Shown in pieces: positions 1 to 8,859 of a stretch of 64,000 nucleotides of DNA. The stretch comes from a bacterium 336/3 (lineage in GTDB: Bacteria; Bacteroidota; Bacteroidia; Cytophagales; Thermonemataceae). Both the position numbers and the translations under genes were made by a program. Every line of letters starts with the position of its first letter. Within the stretch, counting starts at the first letter, position 1. The stretch covers positions 3,433,521 to 3,497,520 of the forward strand of contig LJIE01000001.1 in assembly GCA_001281695.1 (NCBI GenBank), read 5' to 3'. The notes below the pieces were generated by a model, which searched no databases, was not told the DNA's origin, and saw nothing but the letters and a program-made list of their open reading frames with translations.

Positions 1-1
1 T

Positions 2-1147
2 TTTACTTTTTCAGAGCAAGATAATAAAGATATATTCGTACTAGTATTTTTAAGAGGAGGTTGTGATGCTTTAAATATGGTGGCTCCTATCAGTGATAAA
101 AATTACATTGATGCAAGGTCTCAAAATTTACGCATTACAGAAACTGGCGAAAACAAAGGCTGGTTATTAAAAAACACTCTCAATCAATTAGATTTTGCTC
201 TTCATAAATCTGCTAAACCTCTATTTGATCTTTATCAAAATCAAAATTTAGCAATCATTCATGCCTGTGGGCTACCTAATGGCACTAGAAGTCATTTTGA
301 TGCCCAAGACCTCATTGAAAAAGGTATCACAAAAAAACAAAATATCAGTGATGGATGGCTTGCTCGCTATCTAAATCAAAAACAGTTAGATGGAGCTATT
401 CCAGCATTGGCAAGTTCAAATATACCTCTTTCATTATTGGGTAGCTCACAAGCTATTTCTATGAGCAAGCCTCAAGATTTTAATTTAAAAGGAGACCCTC
501 GTCTGAAAGGTTTACTTAAAAGTTTATACAATGGAGATACATTATTAGATAAAACCGTACAAAATACGCTCAAAAATATTAAAACTATTCAACAAAAACA
601 GCCCAAAGAATATATATCCTCTACAGATTACCCCAATGCTTGGTATGCACAAAGCTTTAGTAATTCGCTCAAAACAATAGCCCAAACAATAAAAATGGAT
701 GTAGGATTACAAGTAGCTACTGTCGATTTTGGAGGATGGGATACACACGAAAATCAGTCTTGGACATTTGATTTGCTCACCAAAGCTTTATCTGAAGGAT
801 TAATGGCTTTTTATAATGACTTATCAGGATATCATAACAAGCTTTCCATTTTAGTGATGAGTGAATTTGGCAGACGTGTAAAAAGCAATTATAGTAATGG
901 TACAGACCACGGATTTGGAGGAGTTATGTTTGCTTTGGGTAAAAATGTAAAAGGTGGGAAAATGTATGGTAAGTGGAATGGTTTAGCCACTGAACAACTT
1001 GATAATGGAGTAGATTTGGCTGTTACTACAGATTATAGAACTATTCTTGGAGAAATTTTAACACAAAGATTAAACGTACCTGGTTCAGATTTAAAGAAAA
1101 TATTCCCTGATTTTAATTTATCCAATAAATTAGGTTTTATTAACTAA
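2..1147 (+). CDS. DUF1501 family protein (5' truncated by window edge)
   Basis: The reading frame is open from the first bases of the window, so the true start lies upstream and an internal ATG at 77 is not the start. Just before that ATG the frame encodes FVLVFLRGGCDALNM, which matches the N-terminal LRGGaDgLN signature of DUF1501 proteins. Other family signatures visible are HFDAQDLIEKG, DFGGWDTHENQ and SEFGRRVKSNYSNGTDHGFGG. Members are secreted or exported proteins of the alkaline-phosphatase/sulfatase-like superfamily, often next to a DUF1800 gene, which would lie off the left edge. The biochemical role is not established. The small residue usual after LRGG is Cys here. The family call is firm; the function is not. 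Confidence 0.85.
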   Translation, partial: FTFSEQDNKDIFVLVFLRGGCDALNMVAPISDKNYIDARSQNLRITETGENKGWLLKNTLNQLDFALHKSAKPLFDLYQNQNLAIIHACGLPNGTRSHFDAQDLIEKGITKKQNISDGWLARYLNQKQLDGAIPALASSNIPLSLLGSSQAISMSKPQDFNLKGDPRLKGLLKSLYNGDTLLDKTVQNTLKNIKTIQQKQPKEYISSTDYPNAWYAQSFSNSLKTIAQTIKMDVGLQVATVDFGGWDTHENQSWTFDLLTKALSEGLMAFYNDLSGYHNKLSILVMSEFGRRVKSNYSNGTDHGFGGVMFALGKNVKGGKMYGKWNGLATEQLDNGVDLAVTTDYRTILGEILTQRLNVPGSDLKKIFPDFNLSNKLGFIN

Positions 1148-1454
1148 TTCACCCAAGAATATTTTTTTTAACAAATATAAGAATATGAAATACCTGTATT
1201 TCTAAAGTTTTATAAATTAAACATTTAACTCTTTTTTAATTTTTAGCCTATCATTTGTATTTTAATTAGATAATTGTATATCTTGTTATTAAATTAATGT
1301 TAAAAAATAAAATTTTATTAAAATTAAGTTTATAAAAACATAACAAAACCTTTTTCTATAAAATCAATATAAAATTTTATATATCTTAATTTTGCACCTT
1401 TATTTTTTAGCAATAATGTAACACATAAACAATGCTTATTTAAAATCCATTTTC
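1148..1454. other. AT-rich intergenic region
   Basis: About 307 bases without a coding frame I can support. It is extremely AT-rich and contains no clear hairpin terminator for the upstream DUF1501 gene. The only recognisable element is a Bacteroidota -7 box near the right end, listed separately. Confidence 0.6.
1387..1394 (+). promoter_or_regulatory. Putative -7 box TAATTTTG for the endonuclease gene
   Basis: TAATTTTG fits the Bacteroidota TAnnTTTG consensus and lies about 60 bases before the ATG at 1455. No convincing TTG element is visible 18-21 bases upstream, so only half of the promoter is supported. Confidence 0.4.
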
Positions 1455-3284
1455 ATGACTAAAATCTCACTTTTAGGAGCTGTTTTTCTTATCACGTCCG
1501 TTGCATTTGGACAAGCTCCAGCAGGTTATTACAATACAGCCACCAGTACAGGCTATACGCTCAAAACACAACTCTACAATATCATTAAAGGGCATACAGA
1601 TAGGGGTTATAGTGGTCTTTGGACTACATACTCTACTTCTGACAGGGATAATCAGTATGAGAATGACAACACCATTATGGACATTTATTCTGAAAATCCA
1701 ATAGGTACAGACCCTTATACATTTATTTATGGAACTGAACAATGTGGAACTTACGCCAATGAGGGAGATTGCTATAATAGAGAGCATATCATCCCTCAAT
1801 CTGTTTTTGCGGAGGTTGCTCCAATGGTTTCTGATGCCCATTTCATCCCTCCTACTGATGGCAAAGTGAATGGAATTCGTTCTAATTATCCACATGGCAA
1901 AGTATCTGCATCAAGCTATGTATCTCGTAATGGAAGTAAATTAGGAACAAGTGCTGTTTCAGGTTATACAGGTACTGTTTTTGAACCTATTGATGCCTTC
2001 AAAGGTGATATAGCTCGTATGTATTTTTATTTTGCTACCAGATACGAAAATACAGTAGCTGGCTATTCGTATGCCATGTTTAACAGAACCAGTAATCAGG
2101 TATTTACACCAGCCTTTTTAAATATGCTTTTGCAGTGGCATGCCAATGACCCTGTAAGTGCAAGAGAAGTAGCTCGTAACAACGCTATTTATGCAAGACA
2201 AGGCAATAGAAACCCTTTTATCGATAACCCTAATTATGTGAATTTAATTTGGGGTGGAGGAAGCAGTTCAGATACGACACCTCCTTCTGTTCCCACAAGC
2301 TTAACTTCACCAAGTAAAACATCTACTTCTGTGGCTCTTTCTTGGAATGCTTCTACAGATAATGTAGGTGTAACAGGTTATGAAGTATATAGAAGTACAA
2401 CACTTGTGGCAACCGTAACTACTACCTCTTATAATGTTACTGGGCTTACAGCAAATACTACTTATAGTTTTTCTGTAAAAGCAAAAGATGTTGCTGGAAA
2501 TGTTTCAGCAAATAGTACAAGTCTTTCTGTTACAACCAATGCAACATCAACTACTACTCGTACAGATTTGTATCTATCTGAATATGTAGAAGGAAGCTCC
2601 AATAACAAAGCCTTAGAAATCAAAAATGAAACAGGAACATCTATATCCCTCTCAACATATTCTATCAGAAGACAAACCAATGGTTCAGGTTCTTGGAGTA
2701 CAGGACTTGCACTTACAGGTACAATTGCTAATGGAGGTAAATTTGTGATTGTCAATAGCTCTATTTCTTCTGCTTGTTATAGCACAGCTTCTGCAAATAT
2801 TTCTACATCTGCCACTGAAATGGCTTTTAATGGTAATGATGCAGTAGGTTTATTTAAAAATGGTGTTTTAATTGATGTGATTGGCACTTTTAATGGTGGT
2901 ACAGCTAATTTTGCTGCTGATATTACGCTAAGAAGAAAATCTACGGCTACTGCCCCCAAAGCTACTTATAGTGCTACTGACTGGGATACTTTTGCCAATG
3001 ATAACTGTTCGGGCTTAGGCAATAGAACAGCAAATAACAATTTAGCGAATCCTCTGAATAATTTTAGTGTATACCCTAACCCTTCTAAAGGATATTTCAT
3101 GATTGATTTCTTTGGTGTAGAAAAATATAATTTAGAGATATACTCTACTATGGGAAGAAAAGTGCATACACAATTGAATACAGACCAAAAAGAATATGAT
3201 TTCTCTCATTTACCTAAAGGTATTTATATTCTACGAATTGGTGTAGAAGGACAAGCTATTAGTAAAAAGATTATTATAGAATAG
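1455..3284 (+). CDS. Secreted endonuclease I with Fn3, lamin-tail and T9SS sorting domains
   Basis: 609 aa. Residues 1-20 form a signal peptide ending AFGQ. Residues about 25-270 are an endonuclease I (EndA/NucM) domain with the signatures NREHIIPQSVF and DAHFIPPTDGKVNGIRSNYP, the His-metal ββα-type active site. A fibronectin type III domain (about 275-362) follows, then a lamin-tail-like domain (about 366-520, beginning TDLYLSEYVEGSSNNKALEI). A T9SS C-terminal sorting tail starts at FSVYPNPSKGYF and ends in GIYILRIGVEG plus a basic end. It should cut extracellular DNA or RNA after export by type IX secretion, for nutrient scavenging or biofilm DNA removal. Monocistronic: a hairpin terminator follows directly. 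Confidence 0.92.
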   Translation: MTKISLLGAVFLITSVAFGQAPAGYYNTATSTGYTLKTQLYNIIKGHTDRGYSGLWTTYSTSDRDNQYENDNTIMDIYSENPIGTDPYTFIYGTEQCGTYANEGDCYNREHIIPQSVFAEVAPMVSDAHFIPPTDGKVNGIRSNYPHGKVSASSYVSRNGSKLGTSAVSGYTGTVFEPIDAFKGDIARMYFYFATRYENTVAGYSYAMFNRTSNQVFTPAFLNMLLQWHANDPVSAREVARNNAIYARQGNRNPFIDNPNYVNLIWGGGSSSDTTPPSVPTSLTSPSKTSTSVALSWNASTDNVGVTGYEVYRSTTLVATVTTTSYNVTGLTANTTYSFSVKAKDVAGNVSANSTSLSVTTNATSTTTRTDLYLSEYVEGSSNNKALEIKNETGTSISLSTYSIRRQTNGSGSWSTGLALTGTIANGGKFVIVNSSISSACYSTASANISTSATEMAFNGNDAVGLFKNGVLIDVIGTFNGGTANFAADITLRRKSTATAPKATYSATDWDTFANDNCSGLGNRTANNNLANPLNNFSVYPNPSKGYFMIDFFGVEKYNLEIYSTMGRKVHTQLNTDQKEYDFSHLPKGIYILRIGVEGQAISKKIIIE

Positions 3285-3287
3285 ATG

Positions 3288-3320
3288 AAAAAAGAGTGGT
3301 AGTTGTACCACTCTTTTTTT
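3288..3320 (+). terminator. Rho-independent terminator after the endonuclease gene
   Basis: AAAAGAGTGGTA, a GTTG loop, then TACCACTCTTTT and a T run. The perfect 12-bp stem makes an upstream start at 3303 for the next gene impossible in practice, supporting the later ATG at 3363. Confidence 0.85.
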
Positions 3321-3362
3321 GTAGCTTTTCTGAGTTTACTTAATTTTGAGAAATTAAAAAAC

Positions 3363-3965
3363 ATGAAAGTCATCTATCCATTTATTTTCTTTTTTGGTCT
3401 CTTTCTATGGAGTTGCAAATCAGACTCTAAAAATGCTCATTCTTCTCAAGCAAAACAAGATGATTTCAATTTTTCTCAGTTTACCATTCAAAAAGGACAA
3501 TTAGGAAACATCAAGTTAGGCATGACCATCCAAGAAGCTGAAAAACAATTTAGTGCTTTAGATAAAAAAATTGATTCTGCTAACGATTTTGGTCTTGATG
3601 GTGGTAGTTCTATTTATTTATATTACCACAAAAAAGAGGCTCTTTTTGGTTTGATACCTAAATTATTGACAGATACGCTGTATTCTATTATAGTTCTAGA
3701 CCCAAAATTTAAAACCATTGAAGGTTTGCATAAAGGTTCTTCTGTAAATGAAATTTTAAAAGTTTATCCTCACTCCAAAGCACAATTAAACTGGGTAAAT
3801 GGAAATGAAAATATTGTAGATACAACGAACCATTTGTATTTTGTATTTCAAACACAAAAAGGTAAACAAGTAGGTGATTACTCTCAAAGTTTACAACCTT
3901 CTGAACCTAAAAACCTATCTTTACAAACAGATTGGATTGAAATTGCACCCAAAAGATATTGGTAA
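3363..3965 (+). CDS. Hypothetical lipoprotein
   Basis: 200 aa from the ATG at 3363, where MKVIYPFIFFFGLFLWSC gives an immediate lipoprotein signal peptide with Cys18 as the lipidated residue, followed by a Ser/Lys linker. An in-frame start 20 codons earlier falls inside the terminator and is rejected. The mature part has a motif LGMTIQEAEKQF and a looser echo of it, KGSSVNEILKVYP, about 80 residues later, reminiscent of the repeated helix-turn motif of BamE-like lipoproteins; this is resemblance only. Its stop overlaps the start of the Crp/Fnr gene by one base, so the two are probably co-transcribed. Function unknown. Confidence 0.7.
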   Translation: MKVIYPFIFFFGLFLWSCKSDSKNAHSSQAKQDDFNFSQFTIQKGQLGNIKLGMTIQEAEKQFSALDKKIDSANDFGLDGGSSIYLYYHKKEALFGLIPKLLTDTLYSIIVLDPKFKTIEGLHKGSSVNEILKVYPHSKAQLNWVNGNENIVDTTNHLYFVFQTQKGKQVGDYSQSLQPSEPKNLSLQTDWIEIAPKRYW

Positions 3966-4549
3966 TGATGTATTATCCTATATTTCAACATATTGGCAAA
4001 TATATTCAACTTGATAGCCAAGAAATCGAGTATTTTTCAGTTCTATTACATCCAAGAAAATTAAAGAAAAAAGAGTTTCTTTTAAAACAAGGCGATATCT
4101 GTAAAACTGAAAATTTCATTGTCAAAGGTTGTCTGCGAGTTTATAACATTGATGCAAATGGTTATGAACATGTCATGATGTTTGGGATTGAGAATTGGTG
4201 GGTTGGGGATTTATACAGTTTTCTCACACAAACACCTTCTTCTTATTACATAGAAGCTCTTGAAGATACTGATATATTGCAAATCAGTAAGGATGATTTG
4301 GATAAACTCTATATCCAAGTACCAAAGTTTGAAAGATTTTTCAGAATTATTTTACAAAATGCTTTCATAGCACAACAAAATAGAATTAATCAGAACCTTT
4401 CATTGACAGCAGAGCAGAGATATTTAGAGTTTATCAAAAAATATCCCACACTAGAACAACGTATTTCTCAAAAGCATATTTCTGCCTATTTGGGCATTAC
4501 TCCTGTATTTTTGAGTATGCTTCGAAGAAAGATAGCTAAAAAGAAATAA
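3965..4549 (+). CDS. Crp/Fnr-family transcriptional regulator
   Basis: 194 aa from ATG 3965, which overlaps the upstream stop (TAATG). Residues about 15-120 form a cyclic-nucleotide-binding-type β-barrel (FLLKQGDICKTENFIVKGCL, then YEHVMMFGIENWWVGDL and YIEALEDTDILQI). A C-terminal winged helix includes KHISAYLGITPVFLSMLRRK. This is the short Crp/Fnr subfamily common in Bacteroidota, which usually lacks the Arg and Glu needed to bind cAMP and has no Fnr-type cysteine cluster; I see none here. It probably controls its neighbours, the flavodoxin-like and DoxX genes that begin 76 bases downstream. The effector is unknown. Confidence 0.88.
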   Translation: MMYYPIFQHIGKYIQLDSQEIEYFSVLLHPRKLKKKEFLLKQGDICKTENFIVKGCLRVYNIDANGYEHVMMFGIENWWVGDLYSFLTQTPSSYYIEALEDTDILQISKDDLDKLYIQVPKFERFFRIILQNAFIAQQNRINQNLSLTAEQRYLEFIKKYPTLEQRISQKHISAYLGITPVFLSMLRRKIAKKK

Positions 4550-4625
4550 TCAAAATTCATTAAACTACTTTAATTTTTATCTGCACTATTTTCTACTGTT
4601 TTGTAATAACAAAATAATAGAATTT

Positions 4626-5189
4626 ATGAGCATAGTTATTGTTTATCATAGTGGGTATGGACACACTAAAATTGTTGCAGAATATGTCTTAAAAGGAGTT
4701 TTAATCGAAACTCCTCAAGCCATTTTACTCACTACATCAGAAGCCCAAAGTAATATTGACTTATTACATCAGGCAGATACTATTGTATTTGGAAGTCCTA
4801 CTTACATGGGTAGTGTTTCTGCTGAATTTAAAAAATTCATGGAATTTACTGGAAAATTCTGGTACAAACAGCCTTGGAAAAATAAACTTGCAGCAGGGTT
4901 TACCAATTCTTCCACACTAAATGGGGATAAACTGAACACTCTTCAGCAAATTTGCCTTTTTGCAGCTCAACATAGTATGCTTTGGGTTTCAATGGGAATA
5001 CTTCCCAAATTTGAAAATGACAGGCAACTTGAAGAACCCAACGGACTTGGAAGCTATTTGGGACTTATGACTCTTTCTAACAATTCTACTCAAGAAATTA
5101 TTGCTCCAAAAGGTTTAGAAACAGCAGAATTATTTGGAAAACGCATTGCACAAATCACACACAAATTAAAAAACAATCACAATTTATGA
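4626..5189 (+). CDS. Flavodoxin family / WrbA-like NAD(P)H:quinone oxidoreductase
   Basis: 187 aa flavodoxin fold. The N-terminal IVIVYHSGYGHTKIVAEYV is the FMN phosphate loop, and FGSPTYMGSVSAEFKKFME is the WrbA-type isoalloxazine-contacting segment. The family reduces quinones or related electrophiles using FMN and NAD(P)H in the cytoplasm. Its stop overlaps the start of the DoxX gene by four bases (ATGA), so the pair is translationally coupled, a combination commonly seen in redox or electrophile-stress operons controlled by the adjacent regulator. The family is clear; the substrate is not. Confidence 0.85.
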   Translation: MSIVIVYHSGYGHTKIVAEYVLKGVLIETPQAILLTTSEAQSNIDLLHQADTIVFGSPTYMGSVSAEFKKFMEFTGKFWYKQPWKNKLAAGFTNSSTLNGDKLNTLQQICLFAAQHSMLWVSMGILPKFENDRQLEEPNGLGSYLGLMTLSNNSTQEIIAPKGLETAELFGKRIAQITHKLKNNHNL

Positions 5190-5629
5190 AAGATTTAATA
5201 TTTAAAAATCATGAAGATTGGGCAGGAGTAATAGCTCGAATAACAATAGGTTTGATTATACTACCTCATGGAGCTCAAAAACTATTGGGAATTTTTGGAG
5301 GCTTTGGTTTTGATGCTACCATGTCATTTTTTACAACCACCATGCAATTACCTTGGATAATTGGTTTTTTGGTAATTTTGATAGAATTTTTTGGTTCAAT
5401 ATTTTTAATTATGGGTTTCACAAGCAGAATATGGGCTTTATGTATGATTGTTTTGATGCTTGGAATTATTTTTACATCTCACCTTGACAATGGTTTTTTT
5501 ATGAATTGGCTGGGTAATCAGAAAGGTGAAGGTTTTGAATATCATTTATTGATTATTGGGCTATCATTGATTGTAACCATTCATGGAAGTGGTAAATATG
5601 CAGTAGATAATATGTTTTATCAAAAATAA
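5186..5629 (+). CDS. DoxX family membrane protein
   Basis: 147 aa with four predicted membrane helices. The first carries the DoxX signature ARITIGLIILPHGAQKLLGIFGGFG, and the following segments are ITTMQLPWIIGFLVILIEFFGSIFLIMGF and the Ile/Leu-rich C-terminal helix. DoxX proteins are inner-membrane proteins related to a thiosulfate:quinone oxidoreductase subunit, but most bacterial members have unknown, redox-associated roles. It is coupled to the flavodoxin gene by a four-base overlap and closes the operon before a bidirectional terminator. Confidence 0.88.
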   Translation: MKDLIFKNHEDWAGVIARITIGLIILPHGAQKLLGIFGGFGFDATMSFFTTTMQLPWIIGFLVILIEFFGSIFLIMGFTSRIWALCMIVLMLGIIFTSHLDNGFFMNWLGNQKGEGFEYHLLIIGLSLIVTIHGSGKYAVDNMFYQK

Positions 5630-5635
5630 ACAAAC

Positions 5636-5663
5636 AAAAAACCCTCTATTTCAGAGGGTTTTT
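5636..5663. terminator. Bidirectional terminator between DoxX and bacilliredoxin genes
   Basis: AAAACCCTCT, loop ATTTC, AGAGGGTTTT with A run on the left and T run on the right. It sits between two convergent genes and can serve both. Confidence 0.85.
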
Positions 5664-5666
5664 ATT

Positions 5667-6086
5667 TTAGCAAAATTCTTCAAATACTTGTTGTAAATGG
5701 GCTGCTATCATCTGAGCTGAACGTCCTTCGATATGATGGCGTTCTACAAAATGAACCAATTCTCCATTTTTAAATAAAGCAATGGCTGGAGAAGAGGGAG
5801 GGTAAGGCAAAGTATATTCTCTTACTTTTGCCACAGCATCTTTTTCCATACCAGCAAATACTGTCGCAAGTGTTGTAGGTTTTTTCTCTGTTCCACTTAA
5901 AGCCAATTTAACTCCAGGACGAGCCGTTCCAGCAGCACAGCCACAAACAGAGTTAATCACCATTAGGATAGTTCCTTCTTGTTGAGTATTCATCAAATTT
6001 GCAACTTCTTCGGCTGTTTTGAGTTCTTGAAAACCTACATTCACCAAATCTTCACGCATGGGGCGTACCAATTCTTCAGGATACAT
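5667..6086 (-). CDS. BrxA/BrxB family bacilliredoxin
   Basis: 139 aa, the usual length for the YphP/YqiW (DUF1094) family. The active-site motif is CGC, in NSVCGCAAGTARPGV, where the first Cys attacks bacillithiolated proteins. The N-terminal MYPEELVRPMREDLVNVGF and the C-terminal FKNGELVHFVERHHIEGR are family hallmarks. It removes bacillithiol from proteins after oxidative stress in the cytoplasm, as shown for Bacillus. Many Bacteroidota encode bacillithiol synthesis, but those genes are not in this window. The start is well fixed by the conserved N-terminus. Confidence 0.92.
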   Translation of the reverse strand: MYPEELVRPMREDLVNVGFQELKTAEEVANLMNTQQEGTILMVINSVCGCAAGTARPGVKLALSGTEKKPTTLATVFAGMEKDAVAKVREYTLPYPPSSPAIALFKNGELVHFVERHHIEGRSAQMIAAHLQQVFEEFC

Positions 6087-6149
6087 ATTGAGTTATAAAT
6101 TATGAGTTATAAAATTGATATATTTTTATCTTCTGAACACTACAACAAT

Positions 6150-6785
6150 TTAGAATTGTAAAGGGTTCAAATTTTTAAAATGTCCATTCATTTTGACAAG
6201 TTCTTTGGTACGTTCTACCTCTTCTACTATAGGTAATGTTTTTTCTAAATGTTCTATGATAAACTCAAGGCGTTGGATTTCATCCATGATTTCAAGTAAT
6301 TGATATTCTTGATCTAAAGAAAAACCTATCTTATGAGCCACCTGAAATGACAATGGTTCTCTTGAGTAGTCAAAAGGATGACCTATATTCAATATTTGAT
6401 AAAGCTTATCTATCATTTCAATCGCTTTTGTACGAGTAAGCCAGTCGCTTTCAAAATCATTGTCTAAAAACTCTATTTCGCCACCTGAATACATTTTTTC
6501 AGGGATGGGATTTTGAAAAGAAAGTGCTCTAAAAGCTCTAATTCCTTCTGTTTTTATATCCATTCTACCATCAGGATAGAGATTTGAAAGCTCTAACACT
6601 TTCATTTCTGTTCCAATAGGTTTTACTTTGTTGTTGAGGTAGGCAGGTATCCCAAATGTTTTGTTTTCATCTATACACTCTCTAATGAGCTGACGATAAC
6701 GAGGTTCAAAAATATGTAAATTAAGCTTTTCTGTTGGAAAAGCAACTAAATTCAGAGGAAAAAATGGAAGAAATATAGTCATCAC
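6150..6785 (-). CDS. Stand-alone LON N-terminal (substrate-binding) domain protein
   Basis: 211 aa matching only the N-terminal domain of Lon protease: FLPFFPLNLVAFPTEKLNLHIFEPRYRQLI at the start, then a β-rich segment and a helical C-terminal half. No AAA+ or Ser-Lys protease domain follows, and length is normal for the stand-alone family. Such proteins are thought to bind unfolded proteins or act as adaptors; the precise role is not established. It is divergent from hslU, another protein-quality-control gene, with about 120 bases between the starts. Confidence 0.85.
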   Translation of the reverse strand: MMTIFLPFFPLNLVAFPTEKLNLHIFEPRYRQLIRECIDENKTFGIPAYLNNKVKPIGTEMKVLELSNLYPDGRMDIKTEGIRAFRALSFQNPIPEKMYSGGEIEFLDNDFESDWLTRTKAIEMIDKLYQILNIGHPFDYSREPLSFQVAHKIGFSLDQEYQLLEIMDEIQRLEFIIEHLEKTLPIVEEVERTKELVKMNGHFKNLNPLQF

Positions 6786-6905
6786 GTTTTTGCTAATATT
6801 TTGCTATCTCTATTACAACTCAATCTACAAAACATATCTATGATTAAAAAGTTTAGAATTGAAATAAATTTTGTAACTTTAGACCCTGAATTTTTAGCAT
6901 AAAAA

Positions 6906-8291
6906 ATGGAAACCTTCAAAATGAATCAAGAGCATTTGACCCCCAAGCAGATAGTTTTAGAATTAGATAAATACATCATTGGACAAAAAGACGCAAAAAA
7001 AAATGTAGCCATAGCCTTGCGTAATCGTTGGAGAAGAATGAACGCTCCAGTAGAAATTCAAAACGAAATTATCCCTAATAACATCCTGATGATTGGTTCT
7101 ACAGGTGTTGGTAAAACTGAAATAGCTCGCCGTTTGGCTAAATTATCGGATGCTCCTTTTGTAAAAGTAGAAGCCTCTAAATTCACGGAAGTGGGTTATG
7201 TGGGTAGAGATGTGGAAAGTATGGTAAGAGATTTGATTGAGCAAGCTGTAAATATGGTACGTTTGCAACGTCAAGAAGAAGTAAAACAAAAAGCTGCTGA
7301 AATCGTAGAAGATATTATCTTAGATGCCTTGATTCCTGCTGTAAAACAACCTAATACAGATGGAGGTATTGGTTTTGATGTAAAAAATGCTGATGATACT
7401 GAACTCAATGAGAAAACTCGTGAACGTTTCAGAGAAAAAATAAAAAATGGAGAATTAGACCATAGAAAAATTGAAATTTCTGTAAGACAAAATGTTTCTA
7501 ATGTAGGTGTCATGGGTCCAGGGATGGATGAAATGTCCATGATGAATATTCAAGAGATGCTTTCTAATATCATGCCTTCCAAAACCAAAAAACGCAAAGT
7601 TACTATTGCAGAAGCCAAAAAAATATTATTGGAAGAGGAAGCTGCCAAACTCATTGATATGGATGAAGTAAAGGAGGAGGCTATCAGAAAAACTGAGAAT
7701 GCAGGTATTATTTTTATTGATGAAATTGATAAAATTGCCTCTTCTGGCTCAAAATCTGGTCCTGATGTAAGTCGTGAGGGTGTACAAAGAGATTTACTTC
7801 CTATTGTTGAGGGTAGTTCTGTCAATACCAAATATGGAATTGTAAAAACAGACCACATTTTATTTATTGCAGCAGGAGCATTTCATGTATCTAAACCTTC
7901 AGATTTAATTCCTGAATTGCAAGGACGTTTCCCTATTCGAGTAGAGTTACAACCCCTTACCAAAGATGATTTTTTCCATATCTTGAAAGAGCCTAAGAAT
8001 GCTCTTACCAAACAATATGAAGCTCTTTTGAAATCCGAAGGTGTAGAACTTACCTTCAATGAAGATGCTTTAGAAAAACTAGCTGAAATTGCTTTTTATG
8101 TAAACTCAGAAGTAGAAAATATTGGTGCAAGAAGACTCCAAACTGTAATGAGTACTCTTTTGAACGATTTTCTGTTCGATATACCTGATAGCATTGGAGC
8201 AAACGCCAAAATCCTCATTACCAAAGAGATGGTAGAAGAAAAACTTGGTGTTTTGGTGAAAAACAGAGATTTGAGTCATTATATTTTGTAA
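6906..8291 (+). CDS. hslU: ATP-dependent protease ATPase subunit HslU
   Basis: 461 aa AAA+ unfoldase of the HslUV (ClpYQ) protease, which unfolds substrates and feeds them to HslV. Visible: N-terminal [21 protein letters not shown], Walker [30 protein letters not shown], the I-domain insert (about residues 110-240), Walker [11 protein letters not shown], and the C-terminal DLSHYIL that docks into HslV. The family alignment fits a start at ATG 6921 (MNQEHLTPK) slightly better than 6906. No hslV is in the window. A possible promoter box TAACTTTA is at 6874-6881. Certain on function. Confidence 0.97.
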   Translation: METFKMNQEHLTPKQIVLELDKYIIGQKDAKKNVAIALRNRWRRMNAPVEIQNEIIPNNILMIGSTGVGKTEIARRLAKLSDAPFVKVEASKFTEVGYVGRDVESMVRDLIEQAVNMVRLQRQEEVKQKAAEIVEDIILDALIPAVKQPNTDGGIGFDVKNADDTELNEKTRERFREKIKNGELDHRKIEISVRQNVSNVGVMGPGMDEMSMMNIQEMLSNIMPSKTKKRKVTIAEAKKILLEEEAAKLIDMDEVKEEAIRKTENAGIIFIDEIDKIASSGSKSGPDVSREGVQRDLLPIVEGSSVNTKYGIVKTDHILFIAAGAFHVSKPSDLIPELQGRFPIRVELQPLTKDDFFHILKEPKNALTKQYEALLKSEGVELTFNEDALEKLAEIAFYVNSEVENIGARRLQTVMSTLLNDFLFDIPDSIGANAKILITKEMVEEKLGVLVKNRDLSHYIL

Positions 8292-8403
8292 ATTCACAAT
8301 CTTTATCTCTGTAAATTTCTCATTTAAGTATGTTTTTTGCTATGATTCATGCTGTTGGACTTGAGTTTGTTTATTTAATCAATCTGTTTATTTTGAGAAG
8401 ATT

Positions 8404-8859
8404 TTGGTTAAAAAAAGTTTAAAAAATCGTATTTTGGATCTTATACTTATTTTCAAAGATAATATCCAGAATATATTCATTGGAACGCTTTTAGTTGGTA
8501 TTTTGCTTGGAGGGGCTTATTATATTATGTTATCTCCTCAAAGTATTTATTCAGCTAATATTGATGACTTTCCTTATGAAAAAAAAGCTGTTGTACAAAA
8601 GATTACAACTACTGAGCGAATTCGATATACTAGAATGGGGAATCAGGTGGAAACAACCAGTTGGAATGTATATTGAAAAGATGACCATGAATATTTAGAT
8701 AGTAGCATTATTTATAAAACTCATATAAGTCTTAGAGAGATTATTTTTTTAAGAAATCTTAAACCAAAAGACACTTTAAAAGTCAAATATAAATCAGGTA
8801 GAGAAAATTTAGTTATTTTAAAATCAGAACATTATAACAGTATATATACACACAAATGA
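8404..8859 (+). pseudogene. Membrane-anchored protein gene interrupted by an in-frame TGA
   Basis: From a TTG at 8404 the frame encodes a basic start, a membrane helix (IFIGTLLVGILLGGAYYIML) and about 45 extracytoplasmic residues before TGA at 8674-8676. The same frame then continues without a stop for 60 codons (DDHEYLDSSIIYKTHISL, then FLRNLKPKDTLKVKYKSG) to a TGA at 8857-8859. That second TGA overlaps the glmM ATG at 8856 in the ATGA arrangement typical of coupled genes, which argues that the ancestral gene ended there. The simplest reading is a Trp TGG to TGA change in an otherwise intact gene of about 150 codons. There is no ATG; an ATG frame at 8330 stops after 30 codons, so a frameshift near the A run at 8408-8414 is also possible. 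I do not recognise the family. Confidence 0.55.

Noticed and set aside
1473-1895. 140-codon minus-strand ORF inside the endonuclease gene
   Set aside because: Lies fully antisense to the conserved endonuclease I domain, which has clear family motifs.
8330-8422. 30-codon ATG frame upstream of the interrupted gene
   Set aside because: Too short to support alone; noted only as a possible frameshifted N-terminus of the interrupted gene.
8674-8676. Selenocysteine or TGA-as-Trp recoding
   Set aside because: TGA serves as an ordinary stop in other genes here, and I saw no obvious hairpin of the bacterial SECIS kind directly after it; a nonsense mutation or sequencing error is simpler.
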